The notes: generated by a model from the sequence alone, not told the origin. 64,000 bases of DNA from Oscillospiraceae bacterium (GCA_017432285.1 JAFRJM010000006.1:62001-126000), one strand, 5' to 3'. Positions 35,410-44,766 are shown, counted from the stretch's first letter. Numbers and translations: made by a program.

Positions 35410-36408
35410 ATGACAAACAGAGAACCATTACTTGAGGTTCGTGACCTGTCTATAGCATTCCGCATGGACAGGAAAACGACACTTGATGCAGTAAGGAATC
35501 TTTCTTTCTGTGTATATCCCGGAGAGACACTCGGTATTTTGGGAGAGAGCGGGTGTGGGAAGAGCGTGACATGCATGTCCATCCTGCGGCTCCTCCCGGA
35601 AAAGACTACAGTATACGGAAGTGGTGAGATCCTTTTTGAAGGGCAGTCACTGCTGGATATGCCCGAGAAGAATCTTAGAAAGATACGCGGAAGAGAAATA
35701 AGCATGATCTTCCAGGAGCCGATGACTTCCTTGAACCCACTGTTCACTGTTGGTGATCAGCTTATGGAGATCGTGAGGGTGCATAACCCTGGTATCTCAA
35801 AGGGAGAAGCGTATAATCTGGCACTGGAAGCGGTCACTGATGTCAGGATCCCGAATCCGGAGAGGATACTGGAATCGTATCCGTTCACGATGTCGGGCGG
35901 CATGCTTCAGAGGATAATGATCGCCATGGCGATGCTGAACAAGCCGAAGCTTCTTATCTGTGATGAACCGACGACTGCACTGGATGTTACCATACAGGCT
36001 CAGGTCCTTGACCTTATGAACCGCCTTAAAGCAGAAAGCGGCACATCTATCATTATCGTAACTCATGACCTTGGCGTTATCAGTGAGATGAGTGACAGAG
36101 TCATGGTCATGTACGGCGGAAGGAAGTGTGAGGAAGGGGAAGCAAATGAAGTGTTCTTCTATCCCAAACACCCATATACGCAGGGCCTTATCGCTTCTCA
36201 CCCCAGTGCTAGCCTGAACGAGGAGAGACTGCCGATGATTCCCGGCAGCGTTCCGTCCCTTAAAGATATGCCTAAAGGCTGTCCTTTCAATAACAGGTGT
36301 CCGTACAGCACAGAGTTGTGCGTATCTGGACCACCTGCAGAAGAAACTGTGAGAGAAAGCCATGTGGTATGTTGCCATAACTGGAAGGAGGTGACGCCGG
36401 ATGCCTGA
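35410..36408 (+). CDS. dppD: Peptide ABC transporter ATPase, DppD-type
   Basis: A 332-residue ATPase. Walker A GESGCGKS, Q-loop FQEPMTSLNP, signature MSGGMLQR, Walker B LLICDEPTTALD, H-loop THD, and the C-terminal CxxxxxC...C iron-sulfur/oligopeptide domain (CPFNNRCPYSTELC). This is the OppD/DppD paralogue of the ATPase pair. Overlaps the partner ATPase by eight bases. Confidence 0.95.
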   Translation: MTNREPLLEVRDLSIAFRMDRKTTLDAVRNLSFCVYPGETLGILGESGCGKSVTCMSILRLLPEKTTVYGSGEILFEGQSLLDMPEKNLRKIRGREISMIFQEPMTSLNPLFTVGDQLMEIVRVHNPGISKGEAYNLALEAVTDVRIPNPERILESYPFTMSGGMLQRIMIAMAMLNKPKLLICDEPTTALDVTIQAQVLDLMNRLKAESGTSIIIVTHDLGVISEMSDRVMVMYGGRKCEEGEANEVFFYPKHPYTQGLIASHPSASLNEERLPMIPGSVPSLKDMPKGCPFNNRCPYSTELCVSGPPAEETVRESHVVCCHNWKEVTPDA

Positions 36409-37426
36409 GATCAAGGATCTTATCTCGCTGGACGAGAATGAGTATCTGAAGTCTAACGATTATTTCCTTGGAGTTGAAGATCTTTGCATGTATTTCCCTG
36501 CAAAGAAAGCGGCCTTCGGAAAACCGACCAGCTGGATTCATGCGGTAGATAATGTCACATTCCATGTTCCTAAGGGCAAGACATTAGGTGTAGTTGGTGA
36601 GAGCGGATGCGGAAAGTCCACACTAGGCAAAGTGTTGGTACATCTGTACGAACCTACAAGCGGGAGAGTTATTTACGACGGCGTCGATCTGACTAAGCTA
36701 TCCGGCAGAGAGAGAAGACCGTATGTTCAGAAGATGCAGATGGTCTGGCAGGATCCATATTCGTCACTTGATCCGCGTATGCATGCCGGAGATATCATTG
36801 CAGAGCCGATAAGGAATTTCCATCTTGCTTCTTCTGAAAAAGAAGTAAATGAAAGAGTTCAGGAACTGCTCCATATGTGCGGACTGTTTCCGGAGGATGC
36901 GGAGAAATTCCCGCATCAGTTCTCCGGCGGACAGCGCCAGAGGATCTGTATAGCAAGAGCTTTGGCAGCAAATCCCGAATTTGTTGTCTGCGACGAGGCG
37001 GTATCCGCCTTGGATGTATCTATCCAGGCGCAGATCATCAACCTGCTGAAAGATCTTCAGGATCAGCTTAAGCTGACTTACCTCTTTATTTCCCATGATC
37101 TTAACATCGTTCAGTTCATAAGCGATGAGATCATCGTGATGTATCTGGGAGAAGTGGTTGAAAGGGGAACAAGGGATACGGTTTATGAGAACCGTGCTCA
37201 TCCGTACACAAGAGCTTTATTCTCAGCAACACCTGAGTTTCCCCCGCCAAAGGAAAAGAGGAAGAGGGAGATCATGGAAGGAGAATTGATGTCTCCTGTG
37301 GATCCGCAGCCTGGATGCAGATTTGCTAACCGTTGTCCTCACGCTACGGACAAATGCAGAAGCGTTTCACCGGAGTGGAAGGTCATCGGAGAGAACCATC
37401 TCGTAAGGTGCTGGCTTTACGAATAA
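36401..37426 (+). CDS. dppF: Peptide ABC transporter ATPase, DppF-type
   Basis: A 341-residue ATPase with Walker A GESGCGKST, Q-loop WQDPYSSLDPRM, signature FSGGQRQR, Walker B FVVCDEAVSALD, H-loop SHD and the C-terminal oligopeptide domain with Cys residues (CRFANRCPHATDKC). The N-terminus carries an extra charged segment (about 1-20) before the first strand. Second ATPase of the importer. Confidence 0.95.
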   Translation: MPEIKDLISLDENEYLKSNDYFLGVEDLCMYFPAKKAAFGKPTSWIHAVDNVTFHVPKGKTLGVVGESGCGKSTLGKVLVHLYEPTSGRVIYDGVDLTKLSGRERRPYVQKMQMVWQDPYSSLDPRMHAGDIIAEPIRNFHLASSEKEVNERVQELLHMCGLFPEDAEKFPHQFSGGQRQRICIARALAANPEFVVCDEAVSALDVSIQAQIINLLKDLQDQLKLTYLFISHDLNIVQFISDEIIVMYLGEVVERGTRDTVYENRAHPYTRALFSATPEFPPPKEKRKREIMEGELMSPVDPQPGCRFANRCPHATDKCRSVSPEWKVIGENHLVRCWLYE

Positions 37427-37479
37427 ACAATGTGATCATTGCAAAATATTGCATGAATTATAAAAATGGAGGAATGATT

Positions 37480-39048
37480 ATGAAAAGAATTACAGCTTTG
37501 CTGTTGATCGTTCTGTCTTTAGTGGTGATGCTCACTTCCTGCGGTGGTGGGTCAACTACACCTGAAGATGGAGGCAACGACAATCCAACACCTTCACCGG
37601 AACCGACACCGACCGCAACAAATGCGCGTCCTACAACAAACGGCCGTGAAGAAAACATGTTGACTGTTCCTATGGGCGGATCTGTTCCCGCTACATTGGA
37701 CCCTGACCACTTTGGACTTCAGAATGAAGACAGTATCATCAATGAAGTCTATGAGACACTTATCAGACAGGGAGTAGACGAATCTATACGCTATTTCCTT
37801 GCAGAAGAGATCACCCCTAACGATGATGGAAGCATGAATTTAACGCTGAGGGATGCAACATTCCATTCAGGTGATAAACTCACAGCAGAAGATGTTGTTT
37901 ATACATTCCAGAGAATTGAAACTTCTTCTTTGAACTCCGGTATCTACGGAATGATCGATTTTGAGGTTATAGACGATACCCACCTTATCATGCATTTCCC
38001 GTTCGCAGATCAAGGTGCAACCTATGAAGCCCTTATTCCTTATCTCGTGAACGTTCGTATCATGAATAAAAAATGGACTGAAGAGCGCGTTGAAGACATC
38101 AACGGTTCTGTTGGTCTTGAAGAGAACGGAACAGGTGCGTATGTCTTTGCTGGAGTAAGTGACGGCGGTGACGTTACTCTTACCCGTTTTGAAGATTACT
38201 GGGGAGAGGCATATCTTGATACCATTAAAATGAAGTATCTGTCCGGCGATGCCAATATTGCTTTTGAGGCTGGAGATGTCGACTACTGCGGTTATTCTCC
38301 CACGACTGTACCTGTTGCAGAAGCATATGACAACGTATCTGTTGTCGAGATTCCTACATCTTCTACAACATTCCTTATCATTGGATGCAATGAGGCGCTT
38401 CCTACATCTGATATCAGAGTACGTCAGGCTATCGCATACGCTATGAACCGTGCTGATATCGCTGAAGCAGCGAGTGACGGTGGCGGAAAAGTTAACCATA
38501 ATATCGCTTCACCTACGGTAAAATATTACACTGATGATGTTGAAAAATTTGAGAGAGATCTGGACAGATCCAAACAGCTACTTACAGAGGCAGGATATTC
38601 CGAGTCTAACAAAGTCGCAATTGAATTAATTACACTTGGCTCTAACACACAGTGGATTTCTGCTTGCGAGCTGGTAAAAGCAAATCTTGAGGAATCTTAC
38701 TTTACTGTTGAGATCACACAGGTCGACGGCGCTGCAAGATACTTCAACGCGGACTACACTATGGGTATCATCAACTTCTCATATTTTGCTGACTTCAAGG
38801 CATGGAACATCTTGTTCGATATGGCCAGTGGCCTTGACCTTGCAGGTTACACAGATCCTGCTATTCTGGAAACATTTGCAGCGATCAATGATGAAGCTTC
38901 AACCCAGAAGGCAATGCGTGATGCAGTTGATACAGTGGCATATTATCCGTTATTCAGCCCTGTAACTTATCTTGCTTATGACTCCAACCTTGAGATTGGA
39001 GATTACGCTAACGGACTAGTATATATGCGTGATATATATTGGAAATAA
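37480..39048 (+). CDS. Peptide-binding lipoprotein (family 5 solute-binding)
   Basis: A 522-residue extracellular lipoprotein: signal peptide with lipobox LTSC, a Pro/Thr-rich linker (about 22-55), then a family 5 domain with GGSVPATLDPDHFGLQNEDSIINEVYETLI and FHSGDKLTAEDVVYTFQRI. It captures peptides for the permease/ATPase set upstream. ATG 37480 follows GGAGG. A 53-base gap separates it from dppF. Last gene of the operon, closed by a terminator. Confidence 0.93.
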   Translation: MKRITALLLIVLSLVVMLTSCGGGSTTPEDGGNDNPTPSPEPTPTATNARPTTNGREENMLTVPMGGSVPATLDPDHFGLQNEDSIINEVYETLIRQGVDESIRYFLAEEITPNDDGSMNLTLRDATFHSGDKLTAEDVVYTFQRIETSSLNSGIYGMIDFEVIDDTHLIMHFPFADQGATYEALIPYLVNVRIMNKKWTEERVEDINGSVGLEENGTGAYVFAGVSDGGDVTLTRFEDYWGEAYLDTIKMKYLSGDANIAFEAGDVDYCGYSPTTVPVAEAYDNVSVVEIPTSSTTFLIIGCNEALPTSDIRVRQAIAYAMNRADIAEAASDGGGKVNHNIASPTVKYYTDDVEKFERDLDRSKQLLTEAGYSESNKVAIELITLGSNTQWISACELVKANLEESYFTVEITQVDGAARYFNADYTMGIINFSYFADFKAWNILFDMASGLDLAGYTDPAILETFAAINDEASTQKAMRDAVDTVAYYPLFSPVTYLAYDSNLEIGDYANGLVYMRDIYWK

Positions 39049-39067
39049 AGTCTGATATCTTATTAAC

Positions 39068-39094
39068 AAAGGAGCTGCAATAGCAGCTCCTTTT
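39068..39094 (+). terminator. Intrinsic terminator of peptide operon
   Basis: AAAGGAGCTGC/GCAGCTCCTTT stem, AATA loop, then T run. Confidence 0.9.
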
Positions 39095-39097
39095 CTC

Positions 39098-39150
39098 TTG
39101 CATTGTGAAAAAAGATAGAGTATACTGTATATGCTCCAAATAGAGCATAT
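39098..39150 (+). promoter_or_regulatory. Promoter and operator of ribbon-helix-helix gene
   Basis: TTGCAT (39098-39103), 17 bases, TATACT (39121-39126). Immediately downstream is a perfect 8-base inverted repeat, ATATGCTC-N6-GAGCATAT (39129-39150), over the expected transcription start. The DNA-binding protein encoded 15 bases later is the likely ligand. Confidence 0.75.
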
Positions 39151-39165
39151 ATGGAGGTTGTTTTG

Positions 39166-39558
39166 ATGGAGAGCACAGAAAAGATATCTGTAAACATGAA
39201 TATCGGGACTTTATCGCAGATCGACATGCTGGTAGATCAGGGGTACTACTCCAACAGAAGTGATTTCATAAACCAGGCAGTTAGAGAAGCCCTGCATCAG
39301 AGGAAAGAGGACGTTCAGGAGATTAAGAAAATGAACTTATCGACTGATGATATATGGTTCGCCGGAATCAATGTTATAGATAAAGCTTCGCTTATGTATT
39401 TAAAGGCTGAAGGTAGAAAGAAAGCGATTAAAGGGTATGGACTCCTGGTCATTGGGAGTGAAGCAGAGGATCTGGTGATAGAAACTATTTCCTCTATAAA
39501 TGTCAGAGGAAAAGTTCGCTGTTCTGACAGGATCAAAAAACATTTTAACATAAAGTAG
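39166..39558 (+). CDS. Ribbon-helix-helix transcriptional regulator
   Basis: A 130-residue protein. The N-terminal 45 residues form a CopG/Arc-type ribbon-helix-helix: EKISVNMNIGTLSQIDMLVDQGYYSNRSDFINQAVREAL. The C-terminal half (about 70-130) has strands such as GLLVIGSEAEDLV and INVRGKVRCSDRIKKHF; no NikR metal ligands are obvious. ATG 39166 follows GGAGG. It shares a transcript with the serine hydrolase 15 bases downstream and probably represses its own promoter. Confidence 0.82.
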   Translation: MESTEKISVNMNIGTLSQIDMLVDQGYYSNRSDFINQAVREALHQRKEDVQEIKKMNLSTDDIWFAGINVIDKASLMYLKAEGRKKAIKGYGLLVIGSEAEDLVIETISSINVRGKVRCSDRIKKHFNIK

Positions 39559-39573
39559 AGAAAGGGAAAGAAG

Positions 39574-41247
39574 ATGGCAGATTATTCAAAAGCACTAAAT
39601 GAAGCCTTCAAAAAGAGTGTCAAAAACAAGAACAAAGGCGCTATCAGCGCAATAGTGTTCGACAACGAGAAGATACTGTACTCGTTTTACGATGGGTTTA
39701 TCGATAAAGCGAAGAAACTGCCTCCCAAGGAAGACAGCCTATTCATGGTAGGTTCTAATACTAAGGTCATGACTTCTCTCGGAATATTCAGATTGCTTGA
39801 AGATGGAATACTTACTCTTGATGATCCGATCACAAAGTTTATCCCGGATTTCTCAGTAAAGAGCAGGATCGGTGAATACGAGGTTACAATAGAGAACCTT
39901 CTAATGCATCGCGCCGGCATACAGTGTGATCTGTATCCGTATATCATTGGCACTAAGCATCAGTTTTCCGAAATCGTAGACGGACTGAAGGAAACATACA
40001 GAACAAGTATTCCCGGAACGATGTTCTCATATTCAAATCTTGGGTATACGCTGCTGGGAATCATTATCGAAAAGGCAAGCGGAAAACCCTATGCAGATTT
40101 TCTGCAGGAAGTACTCTTTACTCCTCTGGATATGGAAGTATATTTCAAAAGGGAAGACGAACTGCCTGAGGCTTTATCTGACAGAGTTGCACGCTCATAT
40201 GATAAGCGGGGGAAGCGTACAACTGATCCAATCGGAACGATGATACCTGCGGGAAGCAATACATATACTACTATGGGCAGCCTTGCCAAAGTCGGACAGT
40301 TACTCATGAACGACGGTGAATGCGGTGGTGTACGGCTCTATAAACCTGAGACGATCCAGCTGATGAAGACACTGAAGATAGGTGATGAATGGGATAAAGA
40401 ACTGGGAGTTGCCGGCTACGGATTGTTCCATAATTCAAACAGATTGGACTATAAGACCGGAAGAACGCTTGGTCACGGGGGAGACACTGTATACCATCAC
40501 TCAATGTTTGATTTCCTTCCTGATGAGAAGCTTGGAGTGATCGTTTTCGGAAACTTTGAGACTGCTCCTATGTTGGCACGGAAAGTCGAGCTGGAACTTT
40601 TCAATACTTACCTTAAAGAAGCTGGATTCCCGAAGAAGGAAGAAAAAGAGACATATGTCGACTTTGATCCCAAGGATTACGTCAGGAAATATGATTCAGT
40701 CGTCGGACCAGTGGAGTTTACAGTATCTGATAAAGGTGAGCTTTGCACAAAGATGAGCAAGATTCCGTTCACCTTGAAACTGAATAATGAAGGCTGGCTT
40801 GTTGCAAAGGCAAAGCCGATATGGGCAAAACTGCCTCCAATTGCTGAATCAATTAAAGATATCAAATTCTGCCAGACGAAATACTTTGGTAATGATGTGC
40901 TTTTGCTTGAACAGATGGGGTCTAAGGGAACTCTAGGAGAATTGTACTATGAACCCGGCGTCAATCACGCATGGCTTAAAGCAGTTGGAACGTATAAACT
41001 CAGGGATAAGGAATACAAATCGATGTTCAGCAAGGTTGTCCTCTCTGTTAAAGACGGAGGCATATCTGCAGCTGTATATATCGAGGGTACAAAGATGGAG
41101 AGCTCTATTTCAGTTATCAACGATACAGAAGCTATAGTAAAAGGTTACGGTCGAAATGCCAGGGAAACAATGTTTCTGAAAGAGAATAACGGAAATTATG
41201 AACTGACTACTATGGGATTGGTTTTTGACAGAGTTAAAGGCAAATAG
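39574..41247 (+). CDS. Beta-lactamase-fold serine hydrolase 4 (subfamily B)
   Basis: A 557-residue S12-type hydrolase. Catalytic S61-N-T-K64, Y153-S-N155 and H301-G-G. Longer than the subfamily A enzymes, with a C-terminal extension of about 200 residues containing beta-rich segments. No signal peptide. It is in an operon with the ribbon-helix-helix regulator. Its closest relatives here are the two convergent genes on the minus strand; the shared block FDNEKILYSFYDGFID is nearly invariant. Peptidase or esterase; substrate unknown. Confidence 0.88.
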   Translation: MADYSKALNEAFKKSVKNKNKGAISAIVFDNEKILYSFYDGFIDKAKKLPPKEDSLFMVGSNTKVMTSLGIFRLLEDGILTLDDPITKFIPDFSVKSRIGEYEVTIENLLMHRAGIQCDLYPYIIGTKHQFSEIVDGLKETYRTSIPGTMFSYSNLGYTLLGIIIEKASGKPYADFLQEVLFTPLDMEVYFKREDELPEALSDRVARSYDKRGKRTTDPIGTMIPAGSNTYTTMGSLAKVGQLLMNDGECGGVRLYKPETIQLMKTLKIGDEWDKELGVAGYGLFHNSNRLDYKTGRTLGHGGDTVYHHSMFDFLPDEKLGVIVFGNFETAPMLARKVELELFNTYLKEAGFPKKEEKETYVDFDPKDYVRKYDSVVGPVEFTVSDKGELCTKMSKIPFTLKLNNEGWLVAKAKPIWAKLPPIAESIKDIKFCQTKYFGNDVLLLEQMGSKGTLGELYYEPGVNHAWLKAVGTYKLRDKEYKSMFSKVVLSVKDGGISAAVYIEGTKMESSISVINDTEAIVKGYGRNARETMFLKENNGNYELTTMGLVFDRVKGK

Positions 41248-41269
41248 AAAAAAACACAAAGTAACAGGA

Positions 41270-41300
41270 AAAGCCCGGCTGCGTAAGGCAGCCGGGCTTT
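41270..41300. terminator. Bidirectional terminator
   Basis: AAAGCCCGGCTGC/GCAGCCGGGCTTT, 13-base perfect stem between convergent hydrolase genes. Confidence 0.95.
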
Positions 41301-41313
41301 GCATTTAATGCGG

Positions 41314-42981
41314 TTATTTTTTAGTCGCTTTGACACCTTGCATCGTGATAGAGTATTTTCCTCCTTCATTAGTGAGGAATACGGTTTCCTTGCTGTTTCT
41401 TCCGTACCCTTTTATGACTGCTTCGCTTTCATTCACGATATCCAGATATGTATCAGCCTTTTGTCCTTCTTCAACGAGTGTAAGTACTGGTTCACCGTCC
41501 TTAAGGCCAAAGGTGATCTTTGACACCATGTCTCTCACAAGCTTGTCATCGATGACATAATCTCCTGCAGCTTTCAGCCAAGCAGTGTTCACTGAAGGGA
41601 CCCTATAACGTTCGCCGATGATTTGTTTGGTTCCTTTCTGATCCATTACCAGCACTTCGTTTCCGAGATAAGTAGTCTCAAGGAAACGGATTCCTTTGAT
41701 CTGTTTGTAAATAGGTGTAAGTCTGGTCCATAGGGCTTTAGGTGTAGCCTCAAGCCATCCTTCATCATCCAGTTTCAGATCGAGCAGGATCTTATGGAAG
41801 GTGGTAGTGAGTTCTCCTTTGGGTGTGACTTTCAGATCGAATTGACCAAGCATTGAATCATATTTACCTGCATACTTGTTTGGATCGAAATCGACAGTCT
41901 TCCTTTTGGGAGCTTCTTTTTTGGGAAATCCCATTTCCTTGAGATATTCATTGAACAGAGCTATTTCGATATCTCTTGTGATCTTTGGAGCAGTCTCAAA
42001 ATTGGAAAATACGACAACACCGATCTTTTCTTCAGGCAGGAAATCAAATTTAGCGTGATGATAGTTCGTGTCTCCGCCGTGACCGATAGGTTTGCTGGTC
42101 TCATAATCCAGATGCAGTAAGTTGTGGAGCAGGCAATAGCCGGCGGTAACGACGGAATTATCCAGCTCATCAATGACTTTCAGGGTCTTCATAAACTGTA
42201 TAGTTTCAGGCTTATAAAGCCGTACCCCGTTGCATTCGCCGTCATTCATCAGCAGTTGACCGATCTTTGCAAGGCCTTCGAGTGTAGTATATGTGCAGGG
42301 GCCCGCAGGATACAAAGCGCTGAGAGGGTCAAATTTCCGCCTGCCTTTTTTGTCGAAAGACTGAGCTACTCTGTCACTGAGGTTTTCGGGGAGTTTTTTC
42401 TCAGGGGAGATATACAGTTCAATACCAAGAGGATCAAGAAGAACCTCTTTGATAAAATCATAGTATTTCTTGCCTGTAATACGTTCCTCAATTACACCAA
42501 GGAGGGTGAATCCTATGTTGCAATATGCAAACATAGTTCCCGGAACAGTAGCCCTATAGGTTTCTTTCAGTGCAGCGATAAGGCCATCATATGTCTTATC
42601 ATCATCGACCATGTATGGAATGAGGTCGCACTGGAATCCGCCGCGATGCATCATCAGATTTTCAACAGTGACTTCGTACTCGCCGATCCTGCTCTTTACT
42701 GAGAATTCAGGAATGAATTTAGTGATAGGATCGTCAAGGCTTAGTTTTCCGTCCTCAATCAGACGGAAGATTCCCAAGGCGGTGAACACTTTAGTGTTGG
42801 AACCTATCATGAACAGACTGTCAGCCTGTGGCTTCAGTTTCTTTTCTTTATTTATAAAGCCATCATAAAACGAAAATAAGATCTTTTCGTTATCAAAGAT
42901 TACTGCGCTCAGACCGCCTTTGTTTTTCTTTTTAATAGAATCAAGGAACACCTGATTCAATGAATCATAATTAACCGCCAT
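41314..42981 (-). CDS. Beta-lactamase-fold serine hydrolase 5 (subfamily B)
   Basis: A 555-residue paralogue. Catalytic S61-N-T-K64, Y153-C-N155 and the GHGGDTNYHH block. The Cys between Tyr and Asn and the altered VDDDKTYDG region set it apart from hydrolases 4 and 6. The start is the second ATG (42981), because AAGGAG directly abuts the first. No signal peptide. Begins 27 bases after hydrolase 6 and shares its promoter. Confidence 0.87.
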   Translation of the reverse strand: MAVNYDSLNQVFLDSIKKKNKGGLSAVIFDNEKILFSFYDGFINKEKKLKPQADSLFMIGSNTKVFTALGIFRLIEDGKLSLDDPITKFIPEFSVKSRIGEYEVTVENLMMHRGGFQCDLIPYMVDDDKTYDGLIAALKETYRATVPGTMFAYCNIGFTLLGVIEERITGKKYYDFIKEVLLDPLGIELYISPEKKLPENLSDRVAQSFDKKGRRKFDPLSALYPAGPCTYTTLEGLAKIGQLLMNDGECNGVRLYKPETIQFMKTLKVIDELDNSVVTAGYCLLHNLLHLDYETSKPIGHGGDTNYHHAKFDFLPEEKIGVVVFSNFETAPKITRDIEIALFNEYLKEMGFPKKEAPKRKTVDFDPNKYAGKYDSMLGQFDLKVTPKGELTTTFHKILLDLKLDDEGWLEATPKALWTRLTPIYKQIKGIRFLETTYLGNEVLVMDQKGTKQIIGERYRVPSVNTAWLKAAGDYVIDDKLVRDMVSKITFGLKDGEPVLTLVEEGQKADTYLDIVNESEAVIKGYGRNSKETVFLTNEGGKYSITMQGVKATKK

Positions 42982-43008
42982 TAGAGTCATCTCCTTATTG
43001 TTCAGGTA

Positions 43009-44685
43009 TTATTTGTTTTTTGTACGCACCATAGTGATACCCATAACTGTCAATTCGTATTTTCCATTGTTTTCCTCAAGGAATACAGTTTCTTTCATGT
43101 TTCTTCCATATCCTTTTACAATGGCCTCCGTATCATTGACTACTGACAGGTATACCTCTGTTTTCTCACCTTCAATAGAGATTGTACCTACCAGATCACC
43201 GTCTTTAAGTGAAAGAACGGTTTTTTGCAGTGCCCATTTGAAGGTCTTGTCAGGATATTCATATGTTCCAAGAGCTTTTAGCCATGCCGCGTTGATGTTT
43301 GGTTCATAATAGAGTTCACCAATAGCAGACACGAATCTGTCTTGGCTTGAAATGAGAATATCGCTTCCTAAATATGAAGTCTGACAGAATTTAAGATCAG
43401 ATACGGATTTTGAAAACGGTGGTATCTTTGCCCAGATTTGCTTCGGAGTTGCCGCAAGCCAGCCTTCATCATCAAGTTTAAGTGAGAAGTCAACTTTTCT
43501 GATCCGAGTGACAAGTTCGCCTTTCTCTGAAACAGTAAACTCAATTGGTCCTATTGCAGTATCGTACTTTTTTGCATAATCTTTGGGATCGAAATCCACG
43601 AAAGTAGGTTTCTTGGTTTCGATTTTAGGATATCCTTCTTCCTTGAGATAGGCGTTCAGGAGATTCAGTTCGAGTTTTCCTTCAAGTGGCTGAGCAGTCT
43701 CAAAGTTAGCGAAAAGGATCACGCCGATCTTTTCATCCGGAAGGAAATCAAAACGGGAATGATGAAATACTGTAGCTCCTCCATGGCCGATGATCCTTCC
43801 GGTCTTATAATCAAGGTGGTTTCTGTGGTGATATATACCATAGCCAACTTCTGCAAGTTCCTTGTCCCAGTCATCATAGAGCTTCAGGGTCTTCATTAGC
43901 TGGATAGTCTCAGGCTTATACAGACGCACACCGTTGCATTCACCGTCATTCATCAGCAGCTGGCCGATCTTGGCAAGGCTGCCAAGAGTCGTATATGTGT
44001 TGCTTCCGGCCGGAACCAGTGTTCCAAGAGGATCAATTACCTGCTTGCCTTTCTTATTATAGGAGCGGGCCACTCTGTTAGAAACACTGTCTGGAAGGTC
44101 TTCCTCTCTCTTGAAATATACTTCCATATCCAGGGGAGAGATAATGTTTTCCTGTATGAAATCGACATATGGCCTGCCGCTGGCACGTTCAACGATTATT
44201 CCCAATAAGGTATAGCCAAGATTGGAATAGGAGAACATCGTTCCGGGAACGGTAGTTCTGTAAGTTTCCTTAAGGGCATCTATGACTACGGAATAATCAT
44301 AAGATGACCCAATGATGTGAGGATAAAGATCGCACTGTATACCTGCGCGGTGCATCAGAAGATTCTCAACAGTTACTTCGTACTCACCGATCCTGCTTTT
44401 TACCGAGAATTCAGGAATATACTTAGTGATAGGATCTTCCAGATTTAGTTTTCCGTCTTCCACAAGCCGGAAGATTCCAAGAGAAGTCATGACTTTGGTA
44501 TTGGAGCCTATCATGAAAAGACTGTCAGCTTGTGGAGCCAGTTTTTTATTCTTATCAATAAATCCGTCATAAAAAGAATAAAGGATCTTTTCGTTATCAA
44601 AAATAACTGCACTCATAGCTCCTTTGTTCTTATTCTTGATAGTCTTAAGAAATACTTTATTCAGTGAATCAAAATTAGCAGCCAT
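43009..44685 (-). CDS. Beta-lactamase-fold serine hydrolase 6 (subfamily B)
   Basis: A 558-residue paralogue. Catalytic S61-N-T-K64, Y153-S-N155 and GHGGATVFHH. No signal peptide. ATG 44685 follows AAGGAGGAAACC. First gene of a two-gene minus-strand operon with hydrolase 5. Strongly similar to hydrolase 4 across the full length, so local duplication with inversion is likely. Its promoter carries a palindrome between -35 and -10, so expression is controlled separately from the peptide operon. Confidence 0.88.
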   Translation of the reverse strand: MAANFDSLNKVFLKTIKNKNKGAMSAVIFDNEKILYSFYDGFIDKNKKLAPQADSLFMIGSNTKVMTSLGIFRLVEDGKLNLEDPITKYIPEFSVKSRIGEYEVTVENLLMHRAGIQCDLYPHIIGSSYDYSVVIDALKETYRTTVPGTMFSYSNLGYTLLGIIVERASGRPYVDFIQENIISPLDMEVYFKREEDLPDSVSNRVARSYNKKGKQVIDPLGTLVPAGSNTYTTLGSLAKIGQLLMNDGECNGVRLYKPETIQLMKTLKLYDDWDKELAEVGYGIYHHRNHLDYKTGRIIGHGGATVFHHSRFDFLPDEKIGVILFANFETAQPLEGKLELNLLNAYLKEEGYPKIETKKPTFVDFDPKDYAKKYDTAIGPIEFTVSEKGELVTRIRKVDFSLKLDDEGWLAATPKQIWAKIPPFSKSVSDLKFCQTSYLGSDILISSQDRFVSAIGELYYEPNINAAWLKALGTYEYPDKTFKWALQKTVLSLKDGDLVGTISIEGEKTEVYLSVVNDTEAIVKGYGRNMKETVFLEENNGKYELTVMGITMVRTKNK

Positions 44686-44711
44686 TGGTTTCCTCCTTTT
44701 CGTTATCAATA

Positions 44712-44741
44712 ATTTTAGCACTTTAAAGTGCTGTGTGTCTA
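44712..44741 (-). promoter_or_regulatory. Promoter with operator in the spacer
   Basis: Minus strand: TAGACA (44736-44741), 18 bases, TAAAAT (44712-44717), each 5/6 to consensus. A perfect 16-base palindrome, AGCACTTTAAAGTGCT (44717-44732), fills most of the spacer, as MerR-type sites do. No MerR gene is in the window. Confidence 0.65.
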
Positions 44742-44766
44742 TTTTTTGGATAACAAATCGGAGCGG

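Noticed and set aside
35797..36414. 205-codon open frame opposite dppD
   Set aside because: Opposite a gene with all ABC motifs; no start signal.
42124..42702. 192-codon open frame opposite hydrolase 5
   Set aside because: Shadow of a gene with intact SxxK, YxN and HGG motifs.
29060..44685. Six beta-lactamase-fold genes as an antibiotic-resistance island
   Set aside because: No signal peptides, HGG instead of KTG, and a linked peptide importer and epimerase make peptide or ester hydrolysis more likely; true drug resistance cannot be excluded.
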